A DNA stretch of 64,000 nucleotides from Desulfurivibrio sp044068625 (GCF_044068625.1 NZ_JBIPKH010000010.1:35921-99920), one strand, 5' to 3'; shown: positions 39,977 to 48,943, counted from the stretch's first letter. Notes: a model not told the origin generated them from the letters alone. A program made the numbers and translations.

Positions 39977-42025
39977 ATGACCGAAATGGAAGAAAGAAAC
40001 CGTTTGGAGCAGGTGCGGCAAAAACTGCTGCTGGCGGTGAAACATATCGATACCACCCTGCGGGACCACGCCGTCAAAATCCGGGAGCAGAAGACCTACC
40101 TCTGGGAACACCGGGCGGACATGGATCATGTTGAAAAGATTACGACCCGGCAGCTCGTGGAGCAGAGATCCATGCTCGGCGAGCACGATCTTGCCCGCAA
40201 GAATCGCCTGCTGAAACTTCTCCTCGCCCCTTACTTCGGGCGGTTCGATTTCACCCGGGAGGGTGAGACCCAGCCGCTGCCGGTTTACGTGGGCATTCAC
40301 ACCTTCTTCGACGAGAAGAGCAACAAATACCTGATTTACGACTGGCGGGCGCCCATCGCCACCATGTTTTACGATTATGAAACCGGCGCGGCGCGTTACC
40401 ACTCCCCATCCGGCGAGATAGCCGGCCGGATCAGCCTGAAACGGCAGTTCCGGATTCGTGACGGGCGGCTGGAATTCATGCTGGAGAGTACGGTCAACAT
40501 CCTGGACGATGTCCTCCAGGAGGAGTTGAGCCGGTCCGCCGACGACCGGATGAAAAACATCGTGGCCACCATCCAGCGCGACCAGAACGCCATTATTCGC
40601 AACGAAGACGCGCACGAGTTGATCATCCAGGGGGTGGCCGGCTCGGGCAAGACCTCCATCGCCCTGCACCGGATCGCCTTCCTGCTCTACCGGTTCAAGG
40701 AGACCCTCACCTCCCAAGAGATCCTGATCATCTCGCCGAACCAGGTTTTTGCCGACTACATCTCCAACGTGCTGCCGGAGCTGGGGGAGGAGAACATCGC
40801 CGAAACCAGGATGGAAACCCTGGCGGACGAATTGCTGGAGGGTAAGTTCAAGTTTCAGACCTTTTTCCAGCAGGCGGCCAGGCTGCTGGAAAAAAGGGAC
40901 GAGGCGTTGCAGCGCCGGATTCAGGAAAAGGCTTCGCTGGCCTTTCTTAAGAAACTCGATTCCTATGCCGCCCATCTTGAAAAGAACAGCATCCGGGCCA
41001 CGGACTTGCAGGTCTCCCGCCACCCGGTACCGGCCAGGTTCATCGAGGCATCTTTCCGGAAACACCGGGCCATGCCGGCCGCCAGCCGGGTGCGCCGGGT
41101 GGCCGGAGATATCGAGCACCGGCTGGCAATAGACCACAACTACGAATTGACGGCCGGGGAAAAGAAGGAGCTGAGGAGCGCCCTCGGGAAAATGGAGCGG
41201 AACCAAACCTTGCGGGCCGCCTACAAAAACTTTTTCGCCTGGTTGGACCAGCCCGACCTGTTCAAACCGGTCAAAGGCGCCGAGCTTGAATACTGCGACG
41301 TCTTTCCGCTTATTTACCTGAAAATTCGCTTGGAAGGGCTCAAGCAGGTGCGCCATGATGTCAAGCACCTGCTGATCGACGAAATGCAGGATTATACCCC
41401 GGTGCAGTACGCGGTGCTCGCCAGGCTGTTCCCCTGCCGGAAAACCATCCTGGGCGATGTCGGCCAATCGGTCAATCCTTTCAGTTCATCCAGCGCGGAG
41501 CAGATCGGTCAGGTTTTCCGCCGGGCCGATTGCGTCAAGCTGTGCAAGAGCTACCGTTCGACCTTTGAAATCACCCGGTTCGCCCAGCGCATCGCGCCCA
41601 ATCCGGACCTGGTGGCCATCGAACGCCACGGGGAAGAGCCCGCGGTTCTCGGGCTTGCAAACAAAAAAGCGGAAACGGCGCACATCCGGCGGCTGATCGC
41701 GGATTTTGCCGGCAGCGGCCATCGCACCCTGGGAATCATCTGCAAGACCCAAGGCCAGGCGGAAGAGCTCCAGCACGCCATCGACGGTGAAAAAACCGGG
41801 GTCCATCTCCTCACCGCGCAAAGTACCGGCTTTGCCAAGGGAGTGGTCATCTGCACCGTGCATCTGGCCAAAGGACTGGAATTCGACCAGGTCATCGTAC
41901 CCGGAGCCACGGAAGCCAATTACGCCTGCGAAATCGACCGCAATCTCCTCTACATTGCCTGCACCCGCGCCATGCACCGGCTCACCCTCACTTTTGCCGG
42001 CCGACCAACCCGGTTCGTCCACTGA
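39977..42025 (+). CDS. HelD-like UvrD/Rep superfamily 1 helicase
   Basis: The 682-residue protein has an N-terminal helical part (1-60) followed by a split SF1A helicase. It shows YLIYDWRAPIATMFYDYE near residue 115, Walker A IIQGVAGSGKTSIALHRIAF near 215, DEMQDYTPVQ (Walker B/motif II) near 468, GDVGQSVNPFSS near 494, SYRST near 526, and motif VI-like YIACTRAMHRL near 664. This architecture belongs to HelD, which rescues stalled RNA polymerase, rather than to UvrD proper. A GAGAGAAG site precedes the ATG. It is in an accessory island, so a role in defence or repair is possible. Confidence 0.85.
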   Translation: MTEMEERNRLEQVRQKLLLAVKHIDTTLRDHAVKIREQKTYLWEHRADMDHVEKITTRQLVEQRSMLGEHDLARKNRLLKLLLAPYFGRFDFTREGETQPLPVYVGIHTFFDEKSNKYLIYDWRAPIATMFYDYETGAARYHSPSGEIAGRISLKRQFRIRDGRLEFMLESTVNILDDVLQEELSRSADDRMKNIVATIQRDQNAIIRNEDAHELIIQGVAGSGKTSIALHRIAFLLYRFKETLTSQEILIISPNQVFADYISNVLPELGEENIAETRMETLADELLEGKFKFQTFFQQAARLLEKRDEALQRRIQEKASLAFLKKLDSYAAHLEKNSIRATDLQVSRHPVPARFIEASFRKHRAMPAASRVRRVAGDIEHRLAIDHNYELTAGEKKELRSALGKMERNQTLRAAYKNFFAWLDQPDLFKPVKGAELEYCDVFPLIYLKIRLEGLKQVRHDVKHLLIDEMQDYTPVQYAVLARLFPCRKTILGDVGQSVNPFSSSSAEQIGQVFRRADCVKLCKSYRSTFEITRFAQRIAPNPDLVAIERHGEEPAVLGLANKKAETAHIRRLIADFAGSGHRTLGIICKTQGQAEELQHAIDGEKTGVHLLTAQSTGFAKGVVICTVHLAKGLEFDQVIVPGATEANYACEIDRNLLYIACTRAMHRLTLTFAGRPTRFVH

Positions 42026-42130
42026 TATGGTTCTGTTTTCTCAACCGCTCAGGGTTCATCCACCTGAGAATGGCACCCCATAGATCACGTCCATGCCGGG
42101 CATACCACCATAGGAAAGCAATCCACAATG

Positions 42131-42139
42131 TGGTATAAT
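42131..42139 (+). promoter_or_regulatory. Extended -10 promoter for the small secreted protein
   Basis: TGGTATAAT at 42131-42139 is an extended -10 (TGN-TATAAT) about 75 nt before the next start codon. GGTAT and ATACC (42132-42136 and 42141-42145) make a small inverted repeat over it. No good -35 is visible. Confidence 0.5.
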
Positions 42140-42213
42140 CATACCAGGCTATTTTCTTTTCACGAATTAAGACTGACAAGGCGGAAGTGATGCCCCCCAA
42201 GGAGGTAACCAAA

Positions 42214-42471
42214 ATGCAGACCCTGAAAGCAGCCGTGCTCACCCTCACGATTGTTCTGGCGCTGACCATACCGGCATGGGCCCTGGCCGGGGAAGAGAAG
42301 CGCGCCCCAACCCCGCCGGCCCCCCAAGTGGTCGCCCAGGGGGAAAACTTGCCCCAAAAGGAGGAGTGGCGGGAACGCTACGACCGGATGATGGAAGAGC
42401 GGGATTCGGCCATTACCCGTTGCGGACCACCCGAGGGGGGTTGGTTCGGAGAGGAGGAAAAAGGATTGTGA
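42214..42471 (+). CDS. Small secreted protein of unknown function
   Basis: From the ATG at 42214, behind a perfect AAGGAGG, 85 residues are encoded. Residues 1-25 form a signal peptide (MQTLKAAVLTLTIVLALTIP, cleavage likely after WALA). The mature part is Pro- and charge-rich (EEKRAPTPPAPQ, RERYDRMMEERDSAITRCGP) with no recognised domain and one Cys. It is alone between HelD and the second direct repeat. Confidence 0.65.
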   Translation: MQTLKAAVLTLTIVLALTIPAWALAGEEKRAPTPPAPQVVAQGENLPQKEEWRERYDRMMEERDSAITRCGPPEGGWFGEEEKGL

Positions 42472-42513
42472 CGATCGACGACCGACTACGGGCCCACCGC
42501 TTGTTCGTGACCG

Positions 42514-42575
42514 ATACCAACAATGGGATGCCCGATGCCCCGACGCCCTGACTCGGGTGCCTGAGCCCCGTGTTC
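42514..42575. repeat. Direct repeat copy B
   Basis: This is the second copy of the sequence at 38632-38688, in the same orientation, with ATACCAACAATGGGATGCC at its left and GACGCCCTGACTCGGG inside. It lies in the 290-nt gene-free gap (42472-42760) before the CheB/CheR gene. The rest of that gap shows only a weak TTGGCAT-N5-TTGTG resemblance to a -24/-12 promoter near 42648. Confidence 0.7.
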
Positions 42576-42760
42576 GACTGGCATTGATAAACTTGGTGGT
42601 ATTGAATAAGCTCCTGTCAAATTAGTGTCTCGGCAGAAATCCAGCAATTGGCATAAGGATTGTGTTACGATGGGCCACGGTCCGGTTCTCCTTACCCTAC
42701 GTTGGTAAATGTTTTGGCTAATTTCTTACTGACACTTGAGCAAGTCGTAAAAATATCGTC

Positions 42761-45358
42761 ATGAAAAAACGACTTAAACCGACGATCAACCGCACTGAAC
42801 AAGCCAGGCCTCCCGCGGAAGACGCCCCGGTAGTGCAGGAGAGTCCACCTTTTCCCATCGCCGGCCTCGGCGCCTCCGCCGGCGGGCTGGAGGCGCTGGA
42901 ACAGTTTCTGCGGCATGTTCCGGAAGAGAGCGGCATCGCCTTTGTGATTGTCCAGCATCTCGACCCAAACCACAAGGGGATCATGCCTGAACTCCTGCAG
43001 CGCGCTACCGGCATGGAAGTTTTCCAGGTTCGGGACCGGATGAAGGTCCAGCCAAACTGCGTCTACGTGATCCCCCCCAACAAGGACATGTCCATTCTCC
43101 ATGGCGTGCTGCATCTGTTCGCGCCGAAGGCGCCCCGCGGCCTGCGACTGCCCATCGATTTTTTCCTCCGCTCCCTGGCCGAGGACCGGCGGGAGCAAAG
43201 CATCGGGGTCATCCTTTCCGGCATGGGCTCGGACGGCACCATGGGCCTGCGGGCCATCAAGGAAAAGGCTGGGGTGGTGCTGGTGCAGGAGCCCTCCTCG
43301 GCCAAGTTCGACAGCATGCCCCGCAGCGCCATCGATGCCGGCCTGGCCGACCTGGTTGCTCCAGCGGAAGAGCTGCCCGGCAAGATCATCGACTATCTGC
43401 GTCATGCCCGTGTAGTCAGCGGGACCGTTTCCCCTCTGGCGGTGAAGGAGCGGAGCGCCCTGGAGAAGGTCGTCATCCTGTTGCGCGCCAAAACCGGCCA
43501 CGACTTCTCGATGTATAAGAAGAACACCTTCTATCGCCGCATCGAGCGGCGCATGGGCATCCACCAGATCGACCGGATCGCCGCCTACGTCCGCTACTTG
43601 CAGGAAAATCCCCAAGAGGTGGAGCTTCTTTTCAGGGAACTGTTGATCGGCGTGACCAGTTTTTTTCGCGACCAGGCGACCTGGGAGCAACTCCGGGATG
43701 AAGCCATCCCGGCGCTCCTGGAGGGCCACGGCCGGGTGCTACGGGCCTGGTCGGCCGGCTGTTCGACCGGGGAGGAGGCCTATTCGCTGGCCATGGTGTT
43801 TAAGGAGGCACTGACCCAAATCAAGCCCAAGGCCGGTTTCGCCTTGCAGATCTTCGCCACCGACCTTGACCGGGATGCCATCGACAAAGCCCGTCAAGGC
43901 TTCTATCCAGCCAACATCGCCGCGGATCTCTCCGCCGAACGTCTTGATCGGTTTTTCATCCCCCAAGAAAACGGCTACCGGATCGGCAAGGAGATCCGGG
44001 AGATGGTGACTTTCGCCACCCAGAACGTCGTCATGGACCCGCCCTTCACCAAGCTGGATATCCTCATCTGCCGCAACCTTTTGATCTATCTGGCCCCGGA
44101 ACTGCAAAAGAAACTGCTGCCACTTTTCCACTACAGTCTTAACCCCGGCGGGATCCTGTTTCTGGGGAACTCGGAGTCGGTCAGCACCCACACCGATCTG
44201 TTCGCACCCCTGAACCTCAAATCGCGGCTCTTCCGGCGACGGGAAACGATCCTGCCGGCCGAACCGGTCGCCTTTCCCGCCTCATTTGCCCCCGCCCAAC
44301 CGGCACTGCCCAAGGAACCGCCGATTTTGAAAGCCACCACCAATCTCCAGTCGCTTGCAGATCAGGTGCTGTTGCAGCACTTTGCCCCGCCCGCCGTGCT
44401 GGTCAACGGCCAGGGCGACATCATCTACATCAGCGGCCGCACCGGCAAATACCTGGAGCCGGCGGCCGGCAAGGCCAACTGGAATGTTTTCGCCATGGCC
44501 CGTGACGGGCTCCGGTTCGAACTGGGGATCGCCTTCCAGAAGGCTTTCCGGCAGCAAGAGGCGGTCACCGTCAAGGGGCTCAGGGTCGGCGAGGACGGCG
44601 CGCAGACCGTCGATCTCACCGTCCAGGCGATCAATGAGCCGGAAGCGCTGCGGGGCATGGCGATAATCGTCTTCAACGCCGTGCCGACCCCCGTGGAAAA
44701 GAAAGCGCCCGGACGCTCCCGGGCCACGGTTGCCAGCAACGCCAAGGTGCTCGAACTGGAGAAGAAACTCCGAGAGGCCCATGAGGAAAGGCGCGTACTG
44801 CAGGAGGAGATGCAATCCTCGCAGGAAGAGCTCAAGTCGACCAATGAGGAGTTGCAGTCCACCAACGAGGAGCTGACCACCTCCCGGGAAGAGATGCAGT
44901 CCCTGAACGAAGAGTTGCAAACGGTGAACGCCGAGCAACAGTCCAAAATGGACGAACTGGCTCGCATCGACAACGACATGCGCAACCTGCTCAACAGCAC
45001 GGAAATCGTCACCGTGTTCCTGGACAACGAGCTGCGCGTCCAACGCTTTACCCCCGGAGCGGACAAACTCTTCAAGCTGATCCCCGGCGATGTTGGGCGG
45101 CCGCTTTCCGACATTGTCAGCGACCTCTTTTATCCCGGAATGACCGAAGAGGTGCAGGAGGTGCTGCGGACGCTGGTCTTTACGGAAAAACAGATCACCG
45201 CCACCAACGGACGCTGGTTTACCGTGCGCATCATGCCTTACCGCACCGTTGACGACGTCATCGGGGGGGTGGTGATCACCTTCGCCGACATCACCGCCGC
45301 CAAGAAGTTGGAAGCGGAACTGCGCGCGGAGATTGCCAGACTCAAGGCCAGGGATTGA
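42761..45358 (+). CDS. CheB-CheR fusion protein with PAS domains
   Basis: The 865-residue protein combines several parts. Residues ~30-215 are a CheB methylesterase with Ser in GLGASAGGL, VQHLDP and SGMGSDGTMG. Residues ~230-500 are a CheR methyltransferase (KKNTFYRRIERRM, SAGCSTGEEAYSLAM, FTKLDILICRNLLIYL). A PAS-like part (~525-640) follows, then a long coiled coil of repeated STNEELQSTNEEL type (660-740) and a final PAS (~750-860). No receptor, CheA or CheY is nearby. Such orphan fusions usually serve non-motility signalling. It is directly followed by the sigma-54 activator gene. Confidence 0.92.
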   Translation: MKKRLKPTINRTEQARPPAEDAPVVQESPPFPIAGLGASAGGLEALEQFLRHVPEESGIAFVIVQHLDPNHKGIMPELLQRATGMEVFQVRDRMKVQPNCVYVIPPNKDMSILHGVLHLFAPKAPRGLRLPIDFFLRSLAEDRREQSIGVILSGMGSDGTMGLRAIKEKAGVVLVQEPSSAKFDSMPRSAIDAGLADLVAPAEELPGKIIDYLRHARVVSGTVSPLAVKERSALEKVVILLRAKTGHDFSMYKKNTFYRRIERRMGIHQIDRIAAYVRYLQENPQEVELLFRELLIGVTSFFRDQATWEQLRDEAIPALLEGHGRVLRAWSAGCSTGEEAYSLAMVFKEALTQIKPKAGFALQIFATDLDRDAIDKARQGFYPANIAADLSAERLDRFFIPQENGYRIGKEIREMVTFATQNVVMDPPFTKLDILICRNLLIYLAPELQKKLLPLFHYSLNPGGILFLGNSESVSTHTDLFAPLNLKSRLFRRRETILPAEPVAFPASFAPAQPALPKEPPILKATTNLQSLADQVLLQHFAPPAVLVNGQGDIIYISGRTGKYLEPAAGKANWNVFAMARDGLRFELGIAFQKAFRQQEAVTVKGLRVGEDGAQTVDLTVQAINEPEALRGMAIIVFNAVPTPVEKKAPGRSRATVASNAKVLELEKKLREAHEERRVLQEEMQSSQEELKSTNEELQSTNEELTTSREEMQSLNEELQTVNAEQQSKMDELARIDNDMRNLLNSTEIVTVFLDNELRVQRFTPGADKLFKLIPGDVGRPLSDIVSDLFYPGMTEEVQEVLRTLVFTEKQITATNGRWFTVRIMPYRTVDDVIGGVVITFADITAAKKLEAELRAEIARLKARD

Positions 45359-45360
45359 CC

Positions 45361-47073
45361 ATGGGAATCGACAAAGGTAAGCCCCAGTTAACCGCAATCG
45401 GCGAACCGCACCGCCGGAAGGCCGAGCAGCCGCCGGCGCCGGTGGGCTCCACCCGAACCGAGCCAGAGGCACAGCGGCTCCTGCATGAACTCGAGGTCCA
45501 CCAGATCGAGCTGGAGATGCAGAATGCCGACTTGCGCGACGCCAGGGAGGAGCTTGAATTATCGCGGAACAGGTATGCCGAACTCTATGACTTTGCCCCT
45601 GTGGGCTATTTCACCATTGATGAGCGCGGTTTGATCCGTGAGGTTAACCTTGCCGGGGCGCAACTGCTGGGGATCGAGAGGCGACTGCTGGTCAAAAGAC
45701 CTTTTACCGATTTGCTTATCAATGCTGCCAGTCGAGAGATTTTTTCCAGACACCGCGACGCGGTTTCACATAACCAGGGCATGCAGAAATGTGAAATCGA
45801 CCTTAAGAGAAAAGACGGCACGACGCTGCCTGTTCAGCTGCAGAGCATCATGGTGGGAAATGTCGGCGACAAGGTCGACTATATCCATACCACGGTCATC
45901 GACGTCAGCGACCGCCGGCGGGCGGAGGACGCCCTGCAAAAAGCCTATGGCCAGCTGGAGCGGATGGTAGAGAAACGAACCCAGGCGCTGGTCGGAGCAA
46001 ACGAACAGCTGCTGCTGGAAATCGAGGAACACAAGGCGACCGAAGCCTCGCTGCGTAAGGCAAACGTAGAAATCAAGCAGTTGTCGGATCGGCTGCTGGC
46101 GGAGAATATCCACATTCAGCGGGAGATATCCCGAGGGTCCGACTTCGGCGATATCATCGGCAAAAGCGACGCTATCTCGTATGTCTTCTTCCGGGTCGAG
46201 CAGGTGGCGCCGCAGAATGCGACGGTGCTTCTCCTGGGTGAGACCGGTACCGGCAAGGGGTTGATCGCCCGAGCCATCCACAGCCGCAGTGCGCGTAAGA
46301 ACCGGCCGATGATCACCGTCAACTGCACGGCGCTACCGGAAAACCTCATCGAAAGCGAACTCTTCGGGCGGGAAAAAGGGGCGTTCACCGGCGCCAATGC
46401 CCAGCAGATGGGGCGCTTCGAGCTGGCCAATGGCGGCACCATCTTCCTCGACGAAATCGGCGAAATGGCGATGCCGCTGCAGTGCAAACTGCTGCGGGTC
46501 ATTCAGGACGGCGAGTTCGAGCGACTGGGCAGCCCCCACACCATCAAGGTCGATGTCCGGATCATCGCCGCCAGCAACCGCAAGCTGGAGGAAGAGATCC
46601 GGGCCGGCCGCTTCCGGGGGGACCTGTTCTACCGGCTCAGCGTTTTCCCCATCACCATCCCACCCCTGCGGCAGCGCCGGGAGGACATCCCCATCCTCGT
46701 CCAGTATTTCGTCGCCAAGTACAACAAGAAAATCGGCAAGGAGATCGATACCGTTTCAAAGGAAACCATGAACGCCCTGCAGGAATACCAATGGCCCGGC
46801 AACGTGCGGGAGCTGGAAAATGTTATCGAGCGGGCGATCATCACCAGTCATGGACCTGAACTCCAGGTGTTGGACCGCTTCGATACGTTTCAGGATCAGG
46901 GGGGGAGACACGAGGCCCAGGCCCTCGCCGACCTGGAACGCAACCACATTCTAAAGGTGCTGGGGGAAACCGGTTGGCGCATCGAGGGGAAAAAGGGGGC
47001 GGCGATTATTCTGGGCCTCAACTCCAGCACGCTTCGAGCCCGCATGCGGAAATACGGCCTCCGCCGCCCATAA
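45361..47073 (+). CDS. PAS-containing sigma-54-dependent transcriptional activator
   Basis: I use the ATG at 45361; a TTG at 45355 overlapping the CheB/CheR stop is the alternative. The roughly 570-residue protein has an N-terminal PAS module beginning LHELEVHQIELEMQNADLR and YAELYDFAPVGYFTIDERG, a coiled coil, an AAA+ domain with GETGTGKGLIARAIH, the sigma-54-contact motif GAFTGA and FLDEIGEM (about 280-430), and a Fis-type helix-turn-helix ending NSSTLRARMRKYGL. It therefore opens RNA polymerase-sigma54 promoters. A suitable promoter and binding palindrome lie immediately downstream. There is no receiver domain, so the signal enters through the PAS. Confidence 0.93.
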   Translation: MGIDKGKPQLTAIGEPHRRKAEQPPAPVGSTRTEPEAQRLLHELEVHQIELEMQNADLRDAREELELSRNRYAELYDFAPVGYFTIDERGLIREVNLAGAQLLGIERRLLVKRPFTDLLINAASREIFSRHRDAVSHNQGMQKCEIDLKRKDGTTLPVQLQSIMVGNVGDKVDYIHTTVIDVSDRRRAEDALQKAYGQLERMVEKRTQALVGANEQLLLEIEEHKATEASLRKANVEIKQLSDRLLAENIHIQREISRGSDFGDIIGKSDAISYVFFRVEQVAPQNATVLLLGETGTGKGLIARAIHSRSARKNRPMITVNCTALPENLIESELFGREKGAFTGANAQQMGRFELANGGTIFLDEIGEMAMPLQCKLLRVIQDGEFERLGSPHTIKVDVRIIAASNRKLEEEIRAGRFRGDLFYRLSVFPITIPPLRQRREDIPILVQYFVAKYNKKIGKEIDTVSKETMNALQEYQWPGNVRELENVIERAIITSHGPELQVLDRFDTFQDQGGRHEAQALADLERNHILKVLGETGWRIEGKKGAAIILGLNSSTLRARMRKYGLRRP

Positions 47074-47106
47074 AGCAAAAGTTGCCTTCGCTCTAGCCGC
47101 CACATA

Positions 47107-47120
47107 TGACAGTTATGTCA
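47107..47120. promoter_or_regulatory. Candidate upstream activator palindrome
   Basis: TGACA-GTTA-TGTCA is a perfect inverted repeat with 5-nt arms, followed by partially repeated TGACGG and CTGACAG. It lies about 108 nt upstream of the -24 element, the usual place for an activator of sigma-54 promoters. Confidence 0.55.
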
Positions 47121-47226
47121 AGTGTGACGGATACCCCTGACAGATTATCCCTCCCCCTGCCCGTGCTTATTCTTTTTTACTCTCCATAATCAGCACTTTA
47201 CACTCAACTAATTCGCAGGTTGTCGC

Positions 47227-47242
47227 CGGCACGCTAGTTGCA
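47227..47242 (+). promoter_or_regulatory. Sigma-54 (-24/-12) promoter of the CsbD-BON operon
   Basis: CGGCACGCTAGTTGCA contains GG (47228-47229) and GC (47240-47241) spaced exactly ten bases, with the GGCAC and TTGCA blocks of the consensus. Transcription should begin near 47253, about 70 nt before the first start codon. The gene just upstream encodes a sigma-54 activator. Confidence 0.7.
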
Positions 47243-47324
47243 ATCTGCCCTATATGCCGGCGATGAGCACGCCGCGCTCATTGTCAGGCAAGCAGTTACC
47301 CATGAACACCGACCGGAGGTCATC

Positions 47325-47429
47325 ATGAAATATAGCACCAGAGACAAAGCGGAAGGAAAGCTGCACGAGGCGAAAGGCAAGCTCAAGGAAACGGCCGGAA
47401 AACCCAGTAAAAAGGAGAAGTTATTATGA
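47325..47429 (+). CDS. Truncated CsbD-like small protein
   Basis: The 34-residue protein begins MKYSTRDKAEGKLHEAKGKL, matching the first half of the CsbD stress-protein motif. Normal CsbD proteins are about 60 residues and contain a second KxEGK repeat that is missing here. GGAGG precedes the ATG. Its stop overlaps the BON start by ATGA, and its last codons supply that gene's AAAGGAG ribosome site, so it may act mainly as a leader peptide. Confidence 0.6.
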   Translation: MKYSTRDKAEGKLHEAKGKLKETAGKPSKKEKLL

Positions 47430-48190
47430 AAGTATTATTTTCCATAGCTCTAATGTTGGCAGCGGTAGCGGTTCTGTCGTTCAGCGTACCGGTGCAAGCC
47501 TCCGGCCAGGACGACAAAATCGTATCTTCAGCCAAGCAGTCGCATGTGTTTAAGACCTACCTCAAGGACGATGATATCAAGATCAAGTCCAAGGACGGCG
47601 TCGTCAGCTTGACGGGGACCGTATCCGAAGAATCCCGCAAATTCCTGGCCGCTGAAACCGTGGCGGGTTTGCCCGGCGTCAAGAGTGTAGACAACAAGCT
47701 GGAAGTCAAAGGAGAGAAACAAGCTGAGATGTCAGATGCGTGGCTCATGACAAAAGTCAAAACCACGCTTTTGTTCCGTCGCAGTGTGAGCGGCCTCAAA
47801 ACCGAGGTCGACGTCAAAGACGGCATCGTAACCTTGCGCGGTGATGCTGAGAATCAGGCCCAAAAAGACTTGGTTACTGAATACGCCAAGGATATCGAAG
47901 GGGTCAAAAACGTAAAGAATGAAATGACCGTGGCAAAGACCGCGAAGGAAACCAAGGATCCCCGTACGGCTGGAGACAAGATCGATGACGCCTCCATCAC
48001 CGCCATGGTCAAGACGACGCTGCTCTATCACCGCTCGACCAGTGGCCTCCAGACCAAGGTTGAAACGAAGAACGGTGTGGTTACTTTGAGCGGCAAGGTC
48101 AAGAACGCGGCCGAAAGGGACCTGGCCACCAAGTACGCCAAGGACGTGAATGGCGTCGAGGATGTAAAAAACCGGATGACAATCGAGTAA
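47426..48190 (+). CDS. Periplasmic triple-BON-domain protein (OsmY-like)
   Basis: The 254-residue protein has a signal peptide (residues 1-25, ending VQAS) and three BON domains. Each has the pattern IKSKDGVVSLTGTV, VDVKDGIVTLRGDA or VETKNGVVTLSGKV followed by GVKSV(D)N, GVKNVKNEMTV or GVEDVKNRMTI (about 40-95, 110-170 and 185-254). BON proteins bind phospholipids and stabilise the envelope under osmotic or shock stress. It is the main product of the sigma-54 operon. Confidence 0.92.
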   Translation: MKVLFSIALMLAAVAVLSFSVPVQASGQDDKIVSSAKQSHVFKTYLKDDDIKIKSKDGVVSLTGTVSEESRKFLAAETVAGLPGVKSVDNKLEVKGEKQAEMSDAWLMTKVKTTLLFRRSVSGLKTEVDVKDGIVTLRGDAENQAQKDLVTEYAKDIEGVKNVKNEMTVAKTAKETKDPRTAGDKIDDASITAMVKTTLLYHRSTSGLQTKVETKNGVVTLSGKVKNAAERDLATKYAKDVNGVEDVKNRMTIE

Positions 48191-48214
48191 TTCAAGTCAA
48201 CGACTAAAGAAAAT

Positions 48215-48266
48215 GCAGTGCCTTTGCCGGCTTCGATGATGATTTAACAGTCGGCAAAGGCACTGC
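48215..48266. repeat. 15-bp perfect inverted repeat between BON and DUF2959 genes
   Basis: GCAGTGCCTTTGCCG (48215-48229) and CGGCAAAGGCACTGC (48252-48266) form a 15-bp stem with a 22-nt loop. There is no T run afterwards, so it is probably an RNA stability or attenuation hairpin inside the operon, or an operator. Confidence 0.75.
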
Positions 48267-48284
48267 CACCACGAAGGAGAACTT

Positions 48285-48923
48285 ATGAGATCAAGACTTG
48301 CAAAGGCCGTTCTTCCCCTCGTCGTGCTTTTCGGTGCAATCATTTATCTGCCCGGCTGCGCAACAATCGGAATGGAGCGGGCGACAAAAACCACCGATAC
48401 CATGCAGGCGCTGGAGAACGACTACCAACAAGCCAGTTTACAGATCGCTGCCACCAACGCAGCTCTGACGAGTCTTGTTATGCCGACTCAGATAGACACC
48501 CGCAAAGCCTACAAGGCCTACACCAAAGAGGTCAAGAAGATGGAGGCCCTGGGCAGCCGCTTGAACCAACACGCCGATGAGATGCAGAGCCAGCGCGACA
48601 CCTATTTTGAAAAATGGGAAACTTCATACGCCAGCGCCGAAATCCAGGAACTTAGCGAACAGCGTCGCGTCGAGATGCGGGCAGCCTACGCGAAAATCCC
48701 CGCAGCCAGCATCGGAGTAAAAGGCGCTCTCCAGGCATATTTGAATGATACCAGTGAAATACAAAGATATCTCTCCAACGACCTGACACCCCAGGGGATT
48801 GAGTCCATCAAGCCGATCGCCGACAGGGCTGTTAGGGATGGTGACCGGCTGCAGGAATCGATCAAATCCGTGCTGACCGCCATTGGCCAGGTCAGATCAG
48901 GAATGGTCCAGGGCAATAAATGA
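48285..48923 (+). CDS. DUF2959-family lipoprotein
   Basis: The 212-residue protein has a signal sequence with a lipobox (IIYLPGC, Cys ~25) and a long helical region typical of DUF2959: KAYTKEVKKMEALGSRLNQHADEM, WETSYASAEIQELSEQRR and YLNDTSEIQRYLSNDLTPQGI. The likely location is lipid-anchored in the periplasm. The function is unknown. A GAAGGAGAA site precedes the ATG. Confidence 0.87.
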   Translation: MRSRLAKAVLPLVVLFGAIIYLPGCATIGMERATKTTDTMQALENDYQQASLQIAATNAALTSLVMPTQIDTRKAYKAYTKEVKKMEALGSRLNQHADEMQSQRDTYFEKWETSYASAEIQELSEQRRVEMRAAYAKIPAASIGVKGALQAYLNDTSEIQRYLSNDLTPQGIESIKPIADRAVRDGDRLQESIKSVLTAIGQVRSGMVQGNK

Positions 48924-48943
48924 CAACGAGGAGGTGAATAAAA

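Noticed and set aside
42640..42670. Possible sigma-54 promoter before the CheB/CheR gene
   Set aside because: TTGGCATAAGGATTGTG has GG but the -12 part is TTGTG and lacks the invariant GC, so it is not good enough to annotate.
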